NCBI GenBank assembly: GCA_023266625.1 | Contig: JAHFPT010000045.1 | Location: 1-32,021 of the forward strand | Direction of reading: 5' to 3' | DNA from: Novosphingobium sp. | GTDB taxonomy: Bacteria; Pseudomonadota; Alphaproteobacteria; Sphingomonadales; Sphingomonadaceae | Length of the DNA stretch: 32,021 bases | Shown: positions 21,713 through 31,239 of the stretch, piece by piece | Numbering within the stretch: position 1 is the stretch's first letter | Layout of the letters: each line of letters starts with the position of its first letter | Translations under genes and position numbers: made by a program | The notes under the pieces: model-generated | Told to the model about the DNA's origin: nothing | Databases searched by the model: none | Seen by the model: the letters and a program-made list of their open reading frames with translations, nothing else

Positions 21713-22533
21713 CAGTCCGTCGGGAAGCCCCAATTGCCCCAGACATAGATGGCAACGAACAGGAACAGCCAGACGACATCGACGAAGTGCCAATACCACG
21801 CCGCCGCCTCGAAGCCGAAATGCTGGCGCGGGGTGAAGTGGCCGGCATAGGCGCGGCGCAGGCAGATGGCGAGGAATATGGTGCCGATGATGACGTGGAA
21901 GCCGTGGAAGCCCGTCGCCATGTAGAAGGCGGAGCCATAGGTGTTGGTGCCGAAGGCGAACGGCGCATGGGCATATTCATAGGCCTGGATCGAGGTGAAC
22001 ATGATGCCCAGCACAATCGTTGCCCACAGTCCCTTTTTCAGCCCGTCGCGATCGCCATGGATCAGGCAGTGGTGCGCCCAGGTGACCGTGGTGCCCGAGC
22101 ACAGCAGGATCAGCGTGTTGAGCAGCGGCAGGTCGAAGGCATTGAGCACTGCCTCGAGTTCCTTGGGCGGCCATTGCCCGCCGATAACCTTGGCCGTGGT
22201 CGCCGGAAACAGCGAGAAATCGAAGAACGCCCAGAACCAGCCGACGAAGAACATCACCTCCGAGGCAATGAACAGGATCATGCCATAGCGCAAATGCAGC
22301 TGGACCACCGGAGTGTGATCGCCGGCATGCGCCTCATTCACCACATTGGTCCACCACTGGTAGAAAGTCAGCAGCACGCCGAATGCGCCGAGCAGCATGA
22401 CATATTTGCCGCCCGCCATGCTGTGCATGGTCAGGGCCCCGCCGCTGGTCAGGGTCAGGGCCGAAGTGGCACCGATCAGCGGCCAGATATCGGGCGGCAG
22501 AATGTGGTAATCGTGGTTCTTGGTTCCGGCCAT
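21712..22533 (-). CDS. ctaE: Cytochrome c oxidase subunit III
   Basis: The product has 273 residues with seven hydrophobic segments. MAGTKNHDYHILPPDIWPL at the start and the late YWHFVDVVWLFLF helix are diagnostic of COX3; FHVIIGTIF is the usual penultimate motif. It stabilises subunit I of the aa3 oxidase in the inner membrane. It lies 66 bases after ctaG. Confidence 0.97.
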   Translation of the reverse strand: MAGTKNHDYHILPPDIWPLIGATSALTLTSGGALTMHSMAGGKYVMLLGAFGVLLTFYQWWTNVVNEAHAGDHTPVVQLHLRYGMILFIASEVMFFVGWFWAFFDFSLFPATTAKVIGGQWPPKELEAVLNAFDLPLLNTLILLCSGTTVTWAHHCLIHGDRDGLKKGLWATIVLGIMFTSIQAYEYAHAPFAFGTNTYGSAFYMATGFHGFHVIIGTIFLAICLRRAYAGHFTPRQHFGFEAAAWYWHFVDVVWLFLFVAIYVWGNWGFPTD

Positions 22534-22599
22534 GATCGCGGGTCCCCATATGCGATTCTGCGCGGCAGCAAGGCCGCAGGTGAAAGGTTCGAGCGCCCC

Positions 22600-23214
22600 T
22601 TAACCGCCCGATCCGGCGCGGTCCAGTGCCTTGGCCCTGTCATCCGCAATCGGGCCATCCGCAATCGGGTGGAAAGTATAGCTCAGGGTGATCTCGTCAA
22701 TGTCGCGCGCGTCAGGATCGTCGAGCATTTTGGGATCGACGAAATAAACCACCGGCATGCGCACTTCCTGCCCTGGTGCAAGGGTCTGCTCGGTAAAGCA
22801 GAAGCATTGCACCTTGTTGAAATATCGACCGGCCTGCTCGGGCTCGACATTGAAACTGGCACGGCCGGTCACGGGCTTGGCCGAGAAGTTGCGGGCGAGG
22901 AATATCGCCATCCGCCGTCCGCCCATGGGAATTGTGTCGGAAGTCTGCTCAGGGCGAAACTGCCACGGCATCCCGCGCTCGATATTCGCGTCGAAGCGGA
23001 TCTTCACCAGCCTGTCAGTCGCAGAAACCGCCGAAGCTTCGGCCACGCTGGCCCGTCGGGTGGTCCCGGCGAAACCGGTTGCCTGGCAGAACAGGCGGTA
23101 GAGCGGCGAGGAGGCATAGCCAAGGCCAAGCATGGCCAGAGCAAACAGCACCGCTGCCAGCCCGACCCGCCGGTTGCGCCGGGCAATATCAGTCCGGATG
23201 ACCAAAGCGCTCAT
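22600..23214 (-). CDS. ctaG: Cytochrome c oxidase assembly protein CtaG/Cox11
   Basis: The product has 204 residues. One N-terminal transmembrane helix (about residues 17-36) precedes a periplasmic domain with Cys43 in LFCQATGF and the copper-binding motif CFCF at 137-140, followed by EQTLAPGQ and MPVVYFVDP. Cox11 delivers copper to the CuB site of subunit I. It starts 3 bases after the stop of the small upstream ORF. Confidence 0.96.
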   Translation of the reverse strand: MSALVIRTDIARRNRRVGLAAVLFALAMLGLGYASSPLYRLFCQATGFAGTTRRASVAEASAVSATDRLVKIRFDANIERGMPWQFRPEQTSDTIPMGGRRMAIFLARNFSAKPVTGRASFNVEPEQAGRYFNKVQCFCFTEQTLAPGQEVRMPVVYFVDPKMLDDPDARDIDEITLSYTFHPIADGPIADDRAKALDRAGSGG

Positions 23215-23217
23215 CGC

Positions 23218-23346
23218 TCAGCTCATTTTTGCAATCGAAATGGCATAGACCAGCACGACGAAGGCCCCCAGGATCAGCGCCATGATAATGCTGCGGCTGC
23301 GCTGGATGCGTTTGCGTGTCGCTTCGATATCGGGAGTCTCGTCCAT
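23218..23346 (-). CDS. Small single-span membrane protein of the oxidase operon (CoxF-like)
   Basis: A 42-residue frame between ctaB and ctaG. It begins MDETPDIEATRKRIQ, continues with a basic stretch RSRS, and ends in one hydrophobic helix (IIMALILGAFVVLVYAISIA) and KMS. Small one-helix proteins of this kind are usual at this place in alphaproteobacterial oxidase operons and have been called CoxF or hypothetical. The start is 4 bases after the ctaB stop and the stop is 3 bases before the ctaG ATG, so the tight spacing supports a real gene. Confidence 0.82.
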   Translation of the reverse strand: MDETPDIEATRKRIQRSRSIIMALILGAFVVLVYAISIAKMS

Positions 23347-23350
23347 GGGC

Positions 23351-24262
23351 TTACCCCTGCACCACTAGCCAGCGATCCGCAACCAGAGCCGCGAACAGCA
23401 CGAAAAGATAAAGGATCGAAAATTTGAACAGCTGGCGCTCTGGCTGCATCGGGTCGTCGGGCCCTGTCCGCTGGCGCATGCCGACTCGCCAGGCCAGAGC
23501 GACGAACAGCGCCGAAAGCACCAGCGCGCTGACACCATAGATTGCGCCGGTCCCGCCGATCCACCAGGGCAAGGCGCTGAGCGGCAGCAGCAGCACGGCA
23601 TAGGCCAGAATCTGGCGGCGCGTCGAAGTCTCACCGGCCACCACCGGCATCATCGGAATGCCGACCTTGGCGTAATCCGACTGGACGAACAGCGCCAGCG
23701 CCCAGAAATGCGGCGGCGTCCAGAAGAAGATGATGGCGAACAACAGCACCGGCATCGCGGTGACATGGCCCGTCGCCGCGACCCAGCCGATCAGCGGCGG
23801 GAACGCTCCCGCGCCGCCGCCGATGACAATGTTCTGCGGGGTGCGGGGCTTCAGCCAGATGGTATAGACCACCGCGTAATAGACGATCGACACGGCCAGG
23901 ATCGCTGCCGTCAGCCAGCCAATCGCAAGCCCCATCAGCAGCACCGACAGCACCGAAAGGGCAATGCCGAAATCGCGCGCGGCAGTGGGGTCCATTCGCC
24001 CAGCAGGGATTGGCCGCGCGGCTGTCCGCTTCATACCGGCGTCGAGATCGGCCTCCCACCACATGTTGAGCGCCGCCGCCCCGCCCGCGCCGATGGCGAT
24101 GCACAGGATCGCTGTGAAACCGAGCACCGGGTTGATCGTCACCGGCGCGGCCAGAAGGCCGCAGAGGCCGGTGAAGATGACGAGGCTCATCACCCGAGGC
24201 TTGGTCAGGGCGAAAAAGTCGCGCCAGTCGGCAGGGAGGGGAATGGTTACTGTCTGGGTCAT
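23351..24262 (-). CDS. ctaB: Protoheme IX farnesyltransferase (heme O synthase)
   Basis: From ATG 24262 the product has 303 residues. It is a UbiA-family membrane prenyltransferase with the first Asp-rich motif [15 protein letters not shown] and the second region [12 protein letters not shown], plus [13 protein letters not shown], which is specific to heme O synthases. It makes heme O, the precursor of heme A of the aa3 oxidase. The frame extends to 24298 through a GC-rich palindrome, which I regard as non-coding. Confidence 0.96.
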   Translation of the reverse strand: MTQTVTIPLPADWRDFFALTKPRVMSLVIFTGLCGLLAAPVTINPVLGFTAILCIAIGAGGAAALNMWWEADLDAGMKRTAARPIPAGRMDPTAARDFGIALSVLSVLLMGLAIGWLTAAILAVSIVYYAVVYTIWLKPRTPQNIVIGGGAGAFPPLIGWVAATGHVTAMPVLLFAIIFFWTPPHFWALALFVQSDYAKVGIPMMPVVAGETSTRRQILAYAVLLLPLSALPWWIGGTGAIYGVSALVLSALFVALAWRVGMRQRTGPDDPMQPERQLFKFSILYLFVLFAALVADRWLVVQG

Positions 24263-24270
24263 GGAAGACT

Positions 24271-24292
24271 CCCCTCCCGCCTGCGGGAGGGG
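24271..24292. repeat. Short GC-rich palindrome between ctaD and ctaB
   Basis: CCCCTCCCGC (24271-24280) and GCGGGAGGGG (24283-24292) form a 10-base perfect stem in the 40-base gap between the ctaD stop and the ctaB start. It resembles a single arm of the larger CCTCCCC-type elements and may be a remnant. It could attenuate readthrough from ctaD. Confidence 0.65.
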
Positions 24293-24302
24293 GACCACAT
24301 CA

Positions 24303-26003
24303 TCAATGATGCGCCTTGTCGTCGATCACCGGCAGGGTTTCGAACTGGTGGAACGGCGGCGGGCTCGACAGCGTCCATTCGAGTGTGGTTGCACCCTCGC
24401 CCCAGTAATTGCCCAAGGCCTTCTTGCCCGCTGCCAGCGCCCAGCCGATGTTGAGGAAGAAGACAATCATGCCGATGCCCATAATGGAATAACCGATCTC
24501 GGACGAGACCTGGTTCCAGTGCGAATAGGCCAGCGCATAGTCGGGATAGCGGCGCGGCATGCCTTGCAGACCAAGGAAGTGCTGCGGGAAGAAGATGATG
24601 TTCACGCCTACAAAGAACAGCCAGAAATGCACATGGGCGAGGAATTCGGAATGCATCCGCCCGCTCATCTTCGGGAACCAGTAGTAGAAGCCGGCGAACA
24701 GCGAGAACACCGCGCCCATCGACAGCACATAGTGGAAATGGGCAACGACATAATAGGTGTCATGCAGCACGTCGTCGATGCCGCCATTGGCCAGCACCAC
24801 GCCGGTAACGCCGCCGACGGTGAACAGGAAGATCATCCCCATCGCCCAGACCATTGGCGATTTGAAACTGATGCTGCCGCCCCACATCGTCGCGATCCAG
24901 GAAAAGATCTTGATGCCGGTCGGCACCGCGATGACCATGGTCGCGGCGGTGAAATACATCTTGGTGTTCACGCTGAGGCCGGTGGTGTACATGTGGTGGG
25001 CCCAGACGACGAAGCCGACCACGCCGATCGCCACCATGGCGTAGGCCATGCCGAGATAGCCGAACACCGGCTTTTTCGAGAAGGTCGAGACGATCTGGCT
25101 GATCATGCCGAAGCCCGGCAGGATCATGATGTAAACCTCGGGATGGCCGAAGAACCAGAACAGGTGCTGATAGAGGACCGGATCGCCGCCACCGGCCTGA
25201 TCGAAGAAGGTGGTGCCGAAATTGCGGTCGGTGATCAGCATGGTGATCGCCGCCGCCAGCACCGGCAGCGCCAGCAGCAGCAGGAAGGCGGTGACCAGTT
25301 CCGACCAGACAAACAGCGGCATCTTGTGCAGCGTCATGCCCGGCGCGCGCATGTTGAAGATGGTGGTGATGAAATTAATCGCACCCATGATCGAGCCAGC
25401 GCCCGCCAGATGCAGCGAGAAAATCGCGAAATCGGTGGCGGGGCCAGGCGATCCGCTGGTCGATAGCGGTGCATAGACCGTCCAGCCGGCCGCCGCGCCA
25501 AGACCGGTGCCGCCCGGCATGAAGGCCGAGGTAATCAGCGAGCAAAAACCCGCCACGGTCAGCCAGAACGAGATATTGTTCATCCGCGGAAAGGCCATGT
25601 CCGGCGCGCCGATCATCAGCGGCACGAACCAGTTGCCGAAGCCGCCGATCATCGCCGGCATGACCATGAAGAACACCATGATCAGACCGTGCGCGGTAAT
25701 CAGCACGTTCCACATATGCAGCGTCTGGTCGAAGCTGGGGTTGGCTTCGCCGAACCAGCGGGCAAAGGTGCCGAGATACTGGATACCGGGTTGCGCCAGC
25801 TCAAGCCGCATCATTCCCGAAAAGGCACCGCCGATGATCCCCGCGAAGATCGCGAAGATCAGATAGAGCGTACCGATATCCTTGTGGTTGGTCGACATGA
25901 ACCAGCGGGCAAAAAAGCCCGGCTTGTGGTCATGATCGTGATCGGCGTGGCCCGAGTCGTCGTGGGCGTCGTGGGCCTCGAAATGGTCGGCGGTAGTGGC
26001 CAT
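24303..26003 (-). CDS. ctaD: Cytochrome c oxidase subunit I
   Basis: From ATG 26003 the product has 566 residues with twelve membrane helices. The ligands are visible: [11 protein letters not shown] (low-spin haem His), [15 protein letters not shown] with the His-Tyr crosslink pair of Cu[11 protein letters not shown] with the two further CuB His, and [11 protein letters not shown] with both haem ligands. It is the catalytic subunit of an aa3-type (A-family) terminal oxidase. The N-terminus has a His/Asp-rich stretch (about residues 7-27, [20 protein letters not shown]) that is not part of the core and could bind metal ions. Confidence 0.98.
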   Translation of the reverse strand: MATTADHFEAHDAHDDSGHADHDHDHKPGFFARWFMSTNHKDIGTLYLIFAIFAGIIGGAFSGMMRLELAQPGIQYLGTFARWFGEANPSFDQTLHMWNVLITAHGLIMVFFMVMPAMIGGFGNWFVPLMIGAPDMAFPRMNNISFWLTVAGFCSLITSAFMPGGTGLGAAAGWTVYAPLSTSGSPGPATDFAIFSLHLAGAGSIMGAINFITTIFNMRAPGMTLHKMPLFVWSELVTAFLLLLALPVLAAAITMLITDRNFGTTFFDQAGGGDPVLYQHLFWFFGHPEVYIMILPGFGMISQIVSTFSKKPVFGYLGMAYAMVAIGVVGFVVWAHHMYTTGLSVNTKMYFTAATMVIAVPTGIKIFSWIATMWGGSISFKSPMVWAMGMIFLFTVGGVTGVVLANGGIDDVLHDTYYVVAHFHYVLSMGAVFSLFAGFYYWFPKMSGRMHSEFLAHVHFWLFFVGVNIIFFPQHFLGLQGMPRRYPDYALAYSHWNQVSSEIGYSIMGIGMIVFFLNIGWALAAGKKALGNYWGEGATTLEWTLSSPPPFHQFETLPVIDDKAHH

Positions 26004-26049
26004 GATCTTGCGAACCTTGATTGTGCCAGCGGGCTTGGGGCCAGCGGTC

Positions 26050-27096
26050 TTAGGCTTTGGGTGCCGGAGTGGCGGAAGCGGCGGGAGTGGCGGCCGGCGC
26101 TTGTGCCGGAGCGGCGGCGGGCGCGGCAGGGGCTGCGGCACTGGAGGCAGCCGGGACAGGCGAGCCAACAGATTCCGGCGCGCCATCGATCTTGCCGCCG
26201 GACTGGGTCATCACCCAGGCGTTGAACTGCGGGCGGGGCAGCGCTTCGACGGCAATCGGCATATAACCATGCCGCGCGCCGCACAGCTCGGAGCACTGGC
26301 CATAATAGACGCCCGGCCTCTCGATAAACATCACCTTCTCGTTGATCCGCCCCGGTACGCCGTCAAGCTTGAACCACAGCGAAGGCACGGCGAAGGAATG
26401 AATCACATCGGAGCCGGTGATCTGCATGCGGATCGGCTCGCCAACCGGTACGACCATGCGGAAATCGGCACCGAGTTGCCCCGGCTCGCCGCGCTTGATC
26501 GCCTCTTCATCGGGCAGCATGTTGGAAACCACCTCGAAGCCGCCATTGTCGGGATAGCTATAGGTCCAGAACCACTGATTGCCGGTCGCCTTGATGGTCA
26601 GCGTCTTGGCCGGGACGGGCTTGAACTGCTTGGCAAGCAGATCGATCGACGGCACCGCGATGCCGACCAGGATCAGCACCGGCACCAGCGTCCAGACAAT
26701 CTCGATCAGCGTGTTGTGGCTGGTCTTCGACGGCACTGGATTGGCGCGGCTGTTGTAACGAATCACCACCCACAGCAGCAGCAGCAGGACAAGGGCGGAC
26801 ATCAGTCCGGCGATCCACAGCAGCGGTCCGTCATGCAGCCAGCGGGCATAGTGGCCGAGCGGCGAAAACTGCTGTTGCAGACCCATCGCGCCATCGACCG
26901 GCATACCGATGCCGGGCGTAGGCTTCATCGGCACATAGCCGCCAGGCGCCACCGCCAGCCTGTCGGCAATTGCCGGGGCCGCTGCCGACGCCGCAGCCTG
27001 GGCCCAGGCGAGTTGGGGAACGAGCAGCATGGCAAGACTTGCCGCAGGAGCTCTGAACGTCTGGCCCGCAGCACGAACCTCTTCGCCGAATCTCAT
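26050..27096 (-). CDS. ctaC: Cytochrome c oxidase subunit II
   Basis: From ATG 27096 the product has 348 residues. A signal-like N-terminus with [15 protein letters not shown], two transmembrane helices (about residues 95-117 and 136-158) and a cupredoxin domain follow. [13 protein letters not shown] contains the two Cys, the His and the Met of the CuA centre, and [13 protein letters not shown] the first His. After the domain there is an Ala/Pro-rich tail of about 40 residues (from [13 protein letters not shown] to the end). It receives electrons from cytochrome c. It is the first gene of the oxidase operon, 46 bases before ctaD. Confidence 0.97.
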   Translation of the reverse strand: MRFGEEVRAAGQTFRAPAASLAMLLVPQLAWAQAAASAAAPAIADRLAVAPGGYVPMKPTPGIGMPVDGAMGLQQQFSPLGHYARWLHDGPLLWIAGLMSALVLLLLLWVVIRYNSRANPVPSKTSHNTLIEIVWTLVPVLILVGIAVPSIDLLAKQFKPVPAKTLTIKATGNQWFWTYSYPDNGGFEVVSNMLPDEEAIKRGEPGQLGADFRMVVPVGEPIRMQITGSDVIHSFAVPSLWFKLDGVPGRINEKVMFIERPGVYYGQCSELCGARHGYMPIAVEALPRPQFNAWVMTQSGGKIDGAPESVGSPVPAASSAAAPAAPAAAPAQAPAATPAASATPAPKA

Positions 27097-27197
27097 AATC
27101 TTGCGCTTTCGCTTTCCGTTTCCTGCGAGAGGAGCTGCCCCCTTCCGCCGCTTGCGAACCAAGGGGGCAAAACCGGTTTGCCCCCCGTTTGGCCGGG

Positions 27198-27226
27198 CCT
27201 ATACGCGCGCTTGCGAGGCACCTCAA
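27198..27226 (-). promoter_or_regulatory. Candidate promoter of the cytochrome oxidase operon
   Basis: On the minus strand TTGAGG (27221-27226) and TATAGG (27198-27203) are 17 bases apart, about 100 bases before the ctaC ATG. The gap 27097-27319 between the divergent ctaC and pyrE holds no gene. Confidence 0.5.
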
Positions 27227-27319
27227 GCGCCTCTAGGGGATATTTTTTGCCGGGGGGACAAGTGCCACACCGGACAGGCCAATTGCGCTCGCTTCGCACT
27301 ACCAGGGAAACGCCAGACA

Positions 27320-27904
27320 ATGCAGGAAGACGAAGTGTTCGCCGAATTCCGTGCGAGCGAAGCCTTGCTCGAAGGCCATTTCCTGCTCTCGTCTGGCCGT
27401 CACAGCGGCCACTACCTGCAATGCGCCCGGGTGCTGATGGATCCGATGCGCGCCTCGCGGCTGGCCGGAGCGCTTGCGGCCAAGCTGCCGCGCGAGCTGC
27501 GCAAGCGCATCGCCAAGGTGGTTTCTCCGGCGATGGGCGGCATCATCTTCGGCCATGAAATGGGCCGGGCGCTGGGGATCGAGGCGATGTTCGTCGAGCG
27601 GCCCGATGGCATATTCGGACTGCGCCGGGGCTTTACCCTGGCCGAGGGCGAGGAAGTGCTGCTGGTCGAGGATGTCATCACCACCGGCCTGTCGTCGCGC
27701 GAGGCGATTCTGGCGATCGAGCAAGCAGGCGGCAAAGTGATCGCAGCAGCCGCTCTGGTCGACCGCACTGGCGGCAAGGTCGATCTTGGCGTGCCCTTCT
27801 ATCCGCTGCTCGCACTCGAATTCCCGACCTATGCGGAGGACGAGGTGCCTGCGGAGCTGGCGGCGATACCGGCAGTCAAGCCGGGGAGCCGAACGAAACC
27901 GTGA
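27320..27904 (+). CDS. pyrE: Orotate phosphoribosyltransferase
   Basis: From ATG 27320 the product has 194 residues. The PRPP-binding motif [13 protein letters not shown] and the [15 protein letters not shown] and [13 protein letters not shown] segments are characteristic. It makes orotidine monophosphate in pyrimidine synthesis. The frame is open to 27029, but this overlaps ctaC antisense and is not coding. It overlaps pdxJ by four bases (GTGA). Confidence 0.95.
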   Translation: MQEDEVFAEFRASEALLEGHFLLSSGRHSGHYLQCARVLMDPMRASRLAGALAAKLPRELRKRIAKVVSPAMGGIIFGHEMGRALGIEAMFVERPDGIFGLRRGFTLAEGEEVLLVEDVITTGLSSREAILAIEQAGGKVIAAAALVDRTGGKVDLGVPFYPLLALEFPTYAEDEVPAELAAIPAVKPGSRTKP

Positions 27905-28632
27905 TTTCGCACCGCCTCCGCCTCGGCGTCAACATCGATCACGTCGCCACCATCCGCAATGCGCGTGGCGGCGATCATCCCGATCCGGTGCGCGCCGCCG
28001 AAGTCGTCGCACGCGCGGGCGGCGATGGCATCACCTGCCACTTGCGCGAAGACCGCCGCCACATCCGCGACGAAGACCTCGCCCGTATCCAGGCGGCGAG
28101 CGCTTTGCCGCTCAATCTCGAAATGGCCGCGACCGAGGAAATGCTGGAGATCGCGCTGCGCCACCGCCCGCATGCCGCCTGCATCGTCCCCGAACGCCGC
28201 GAGGAGCGCACCACCGAGGGCGGGCTCGATGCAGCGGGGCAGCATAACCGCCTCGCTCCCGTCGTGGCAAGGCTCAGCGACGCAGGCATCCGCGTCAGCC
28301 TGTTTATCGCACCAGATGTTCGCCAGATCGAGGCAGCGATGCTGCTAGGCGCGCCGGTGGTGGAGTTTCACACCGGCGATTATGCCCATGCAGAAGGCGA
28401 GCAGCAGGCGGCCCAATTGCAGCGGCTCTCGGACATGGCAGCTCTGGCAGCCAAGAACGGCATCGAGCCGCATGCCGGGCACGGCCTGACATTCGACAAC
28501 GTCCAGCCTGTCGCCGCAATTCCGCAGCTGGCGGAACTCAACATTGGACATTACCTGATCGGCGAGGCGATTTTCTGCGGGCTGGAGGCGAGCATCATGC
28601 GGATGCGCGAATTGATGGATTTGGCGCGGTGA
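27901..28632 (+). CDS. pdxJ: Pyridoxine 5'-phosphate synthase
   Basis: The product has 243 residues with a GTG start. [17 protein letters not shown] is the classic N-terminal signature, followed by [13 protein letters not shown], the [15 protein letters not shown] loop, VEFHTGDYA and [10 protein letters not shown]. It condenses deoxyxylulose phosphate with 3-amino-2-oxopropyl phosphate to make pyridoxine phosphate. Translation is coupled to pyrE through a GTGA overlap. Confidence 0.97.
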   Translation: MISHRLRLGVNIDHVATIRNARGGDHPDPVRAAEVVARAGGDGITCHLREDRRHIRDEDLARIQAASALPLNLEMAATEEMLEIALRHRPHAACIVPERREERTTEGGLDAAGQHNRLAPVVARLSDAGIRVSLFIAPDVRQIEAAMLLGAPVVEFHTGDYAHAEGEQQAAQLQRLSDMAALAAKNGIEPHAGHGLTFDNVQPVAAIPQLAELNIGHYLIGEAIFCGLEASIMRMRELMDLAR

Positions 28633-28650
28633 GCGCGAAAAACAACCACC

Positions 28651-28808
28651 CCTCCCCCCTCGCGGGGGAGGGAGCGAGACTTGGCGGCTTGCCGCCTAGT
28701 CGCAGCGGGAGAGGGGGCCGCCACTCGCATTTGCTGCTCCCCCCTCTCAAAGAGTTGCTAGGCGGCAAGCCGCCAAGCCAACTCTTTCCTCCCCCGCGAG
28801 GGGGGAGG
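28651..28808. repeat. Nested palindromic repeat R5 between pdxJ and acpS
   Basis: The ends 28651-28671 and 28788-28808 are perfect 21-base complements. Each arm can also fold alone (CCTCCCCC with GGGGGAGG). Inside, the hairpin GGCGGC-TT-GCCGCC occurs near 28683-28696 and again inverted near 28761-28774. The flanks of this hairpin (CTTGGC..GCCTAG) match repeat R1 near 3631-3650, where the stem has A-T instead of G-C pairs. The right arm ends in GGGGGAGG, five bases before the acpS ATG, and so serves as its ribosome site. Confidence 0.88.
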
Positions 28809-28810
28809 AG
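28802..28810 (+). promoter_or_regulatory. acpS ribosome binding site inside the R5 right arm
   Basis: GGGGAGGAG lies 3-5 bases before ATG 28814 and is a near-perfect Shine-Dalgarno. Most of it is part of the right arm of R5 and would be paired if either the arm hairpin or the outer stem forms in the mRNA, so folding could limit acpS translation. Confidence 0.6.
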
Positions 28811-28813
28811 CTA

Positions 28814-29215
28814 ATGATCCTCGCCATCGGCTCCGACCTTTGCAACATCGAGCGTATCCAGGCCTCGCTCGACCGCTTTGGTGAGCGCTTCGAGCTGCGC
28901 GTGTACACAGAAATCGAGCGCGCCAAGGCGGTAAAACGCCCTTTCACCAGGGCAGGAACCTACGCCAAGCGTTTCGCCGCCAAGGAAGCCTTTTCCAAGG
29001 CGGTCGGCACCGGGTTCAAGGCCGGAGTGTTCATGAAGGACATCGGCGTAGTCAACATGAAGAGCGGCGCACCGACCCTGGCGCTGACCGGCGGCGCGGC
29101 GGCGCGGCTTGCCGCGATCACCCCGCCGGGGCATGAGGCGCTGGTTCACCTGACGCTCACCGACGACCACCCATGGGCGCAGGCGTTTATCATTATCGAG
29201 GCCCGGCCCCTGTGA
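28814..29215 (+). CDS. acpS: Holo-[acyl-carrier-protein] synthase
   Basis: The product has 133 residues. [10 protein letters not shown] contains the metal-binding Asp, and [17 protein letters not shown] the conserved Glu and Lys. It transfers phosphopantetheine from CoA to acyl carrier protein. Its TGA overlaps the GTG of lepB (GTGA). Typical length is 125-135. Confidence 0.97.
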   Translation: MILAIGSDLCNIERIQASLDRFGERFELRVYTEIERAKAVKRPFTRAGTYAKRFAAKEAFSKAVGTGFKAGVFMKDIGVVNMKSGAPTLALTGGAAARLAAITPPGHEALVHLTLTDDHPWAQAFIIIEARPL

Positions 29216-30156
29216 TTAGCGACATGACTGACGAGATGACTGACGAAGTTTCCAACGCCGACGCCGGACAAGGGGACACCGAATACGGTGTCCCCGCCAC
29301 AGCACCGGACAAGAAAGTCGACTGGGTTGCGGAAATCCGCGGACTGGCGCTGATGCTGCTGGCGGTGCTCGCCTTCCACAGCTTCGTCGCCAAGCCCTTC
29401 TATATTCCCTCGATCTCGATGATGCCCAATCTGCTGGTCGGCGACCGGCTGGTGGTGAGCAAATATCCCTTCGGCTGGAACTGGGCTTCTGCCTCGTTCC
29501 ACCTCGCTCCGCGCGGAACATGGCGGGCGCTTGGCAAGACTCCGGAATATGGCGACATCGTCATCGTCGTGCCGCGCAACCGCAAGGAAGACCTCATCAA
29601 GCGCGTCGTCGCCCTGCCCGGCGACCGCATCGCCGTGGTCAATGGCCAGATCGTACTCAACGGCAAACCGGTGCCGCAGGCTGTCGAACCGCCTGTGCAG
29701 CTGGATGCCGATGACCATCTGATGTGCGAGGGCGTGCATTGCTACGCTTCTTTTTCCGCCTACCGCACGCGCCTGCCCAGCGGCCGCGATGTCTATGAGC
29801 TGCCCGCCTTGCGCGAAACCCTGCCCAATGGCGCAAGCTATCTGGTGATCGATCACCTCGACCAGATGCTTGACCACTTCGCCGAAGTGCGTGTGCCCCA
29901 GGGCCATGTCTTCCTGATGGGTGACAACCGCGACCATTCTGCCGATAGCCGCGCCACCTTCGAGGAGAACGGCCTCGGCGGCCCGGTCCCGCTCAGCGAC
30001 ATCGGCGGGCGCGCCGAGTTCATCACATTTTCCTTCGACGGCGATGAAAGCTGGAACCCGCTGAGCTGGTGGGGGGCCTTGCGCTCGGGCCGCGCCTGGG
30101 ACAGTCTGCGACCGCGCATCGAGACCAGCGCGGGCGAACAGGCAGGCAAGCGATAA
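29212..30156 (+). CDS. lepB: Signal peptidase I
   Basis: From GTG 29212 the product has 314 residues. One transmembrane helix (about residues 44-61) is followed by the catalytic Ser69 in PSISMMPNL and Lys130 in [15 protein letters not shown], then [17 protein letters not shown]. It cleaves signal peptides at the outer face of the inner membrane. GTG 29212 overlaps the acpS stop and has GAGG 9 bases upstream; ATG 29224 or 29236 are possible but lack a ribosome site. The long insert between Ser and Lys boxes ([11 protein letters not shown]) is as in alphaproteobacterial LepB. Confidence 0.96.
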   Translation: MISDMTDEMTDEVSNADAGQGDTEYGVPATAPDKKVDWVAEIRGLALMLLAVLAFHSFVAKPFYIPSISMMPNLLVGDRLVVSKYPFGWNWASASFHLAPRGTWRALGKTPEYGDIVIVVPRNRKEDLIKRVVALPGDRIAVVNGQIVLNGKPVPQAVEPPVQLDADDHLMCEGVHCYASFSAYRTRLPSGRDVYELPALRETLPNGASYLVIDHLDQMLDHFAEVRVPQGHVFLMGDNRDHSADSRATFEENGLGGPVPLSDIGGRAEFITFSFDGDESWNPLSWWGALRSGRAWDSLRPRIETSAGEQAGKR

Positions 30157-31235
30157 TGGCGAGCGAAACGGTCCGGCGCAAAGTTGTGCGCAAGCCGCGC
30201 CAGGAGGCCGGACCAACCGACATCGCCGATCCGATTCTGCGGCAGGAAGCCAAGCGCGCCTTTGTCTGGCTGGGGATGGCCTCGCTGCTGGCGCTGGCGA
30301 TTTTCCTGTCGGAATCGCTGCTGGTCATATTCGGCGGCATGGTCTTCGCCGCACTGATCGATGGCGGCGCGCGGCTGCTCGGACGGGTGCTCAAGATCGG
30401 GCGCGGCTGGCGGGTTGCCATCGTGCTGCTGTTGACAGTCGCCTTTCTGGTGTGGGTCGTCGTCTTTGCCGGCAGTCAGATCGCCGACCAGGCAGCGCAA
30501 TTGCCCGCGATCATAGAGGCGCAGACGCTGCGTACGCTCGCCTGGCTCAAAGCGCATGGTTATGCGGTCAATACCACCAGTCTACAGGGTCTTGTCGAGA
30601 AAGCGGTTGGCGGTATTGCCGAGGTCACCCAAGCGGTTGGCGGGTTGATCGGGGCCGTCACCACCATGTTTCTGATCATCGTGCTCGGGATATATCTCGC
30701 GGTTGAACCCCGGCTCTATCAGCGCGGCTTTGCCTGGATGCTGCCGACTGACCAGCGCGACTATTTCGAAGGCACCGCCCGGCTGATGGGCCGATCGCTG
30801 CGAAGATTGCTGGCTGGACGCCTGCTTGGCATGGGTATCGAAGGCTTTGCCACCTGGCTGATGCTTGGGTTTTATGGCGTGCCGATGGCGGCGCTGCTCG
30901 GGCTGCTGACCGGGCTGCTCGCCTTCCTGCCCAATATCGGCGCTCCGGTTTCGGGCGCACTGATGATTCTGGTCGGCTTTTCCGGCGGCACCGACATGGG
31001 GATCTATTGCATCATCGTCTATGTCGTCATCCATCTTGTCGATGGCAATATCATCGTGCCGCTGGTCGCCAGAAAGACCGTCGATCTCGCCCCGGCGCTG
31101 GTGCTGGGAGCGCAGTTGATCATGGGGGTGCTGTTCGGCATTCTCGGCCTGGCGCTGGCCGATCCGATGGTGGCAATGATCAAGATCTGGCTGGAACGCG
31201 AAGCCGCGCGGCACGAGCTGCCCGCCTCGGGCTGA
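30156..31235 (+). CDS. AI-2E family transporter (PerM/TqsA type)
   Basis: The product has 359 residues. Several hydrophobic segments and the family signature GLLAFLPNIGAPVSG near residues 260-275 followed by the VDGNIIVPLVARKTVDLAP motif identify the AI-2E/PerM permease family (PF01594). Substrates are unsettled; members export AI-2, ions or other solutes. The start overlaps the lepB stop by one base (TAATG). Confidence 0.92.
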   Translation: MASETVRRKVVRKPRQEAGPTDIADPILRQEAKRAFVWLGMASLLALAIFLSESLLVIFGGMVFAALIDGGARLLGRVLKIGRGWRVAIVLLLTVAFLVWVVVFAGSQIADQAAQLPAIIEAQTLRTLAWLKAHGYAVNTTSLQGLVEKAVGGIAEVTQAVGGLIGAVTTMFLIIVLGIYLAVEPRLYQRGFAWMLPTDQRDYFEGTARLMGRSLRRLLAGRLLGMGIEGFATWLMLGFYGVPMAALLGLLTGLLAFLPNIGAPVSGALMILVGFSGGTDMGIYCIIVYVVIHLVDGNIIVPLVARKTVDLAPALVLGAQLIMGVLFGILGLALADPMVAMIKIWLEREAARHELPASG

Positions 31236-31239
31236 CCGC

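Noticed and set aside
21688-23427. 579-codon plus-strand open frame over ctaE and ctaG
   Set aside because: Antisense to genes with clear motifs; no start context or domain.
23964-25466. 500-codon plus-strand open frame across ctaB and ctaD
   Set aside because: It is the His/Asp-rich antisense reading of ctaD; ctaD itself has all ligand motifs.
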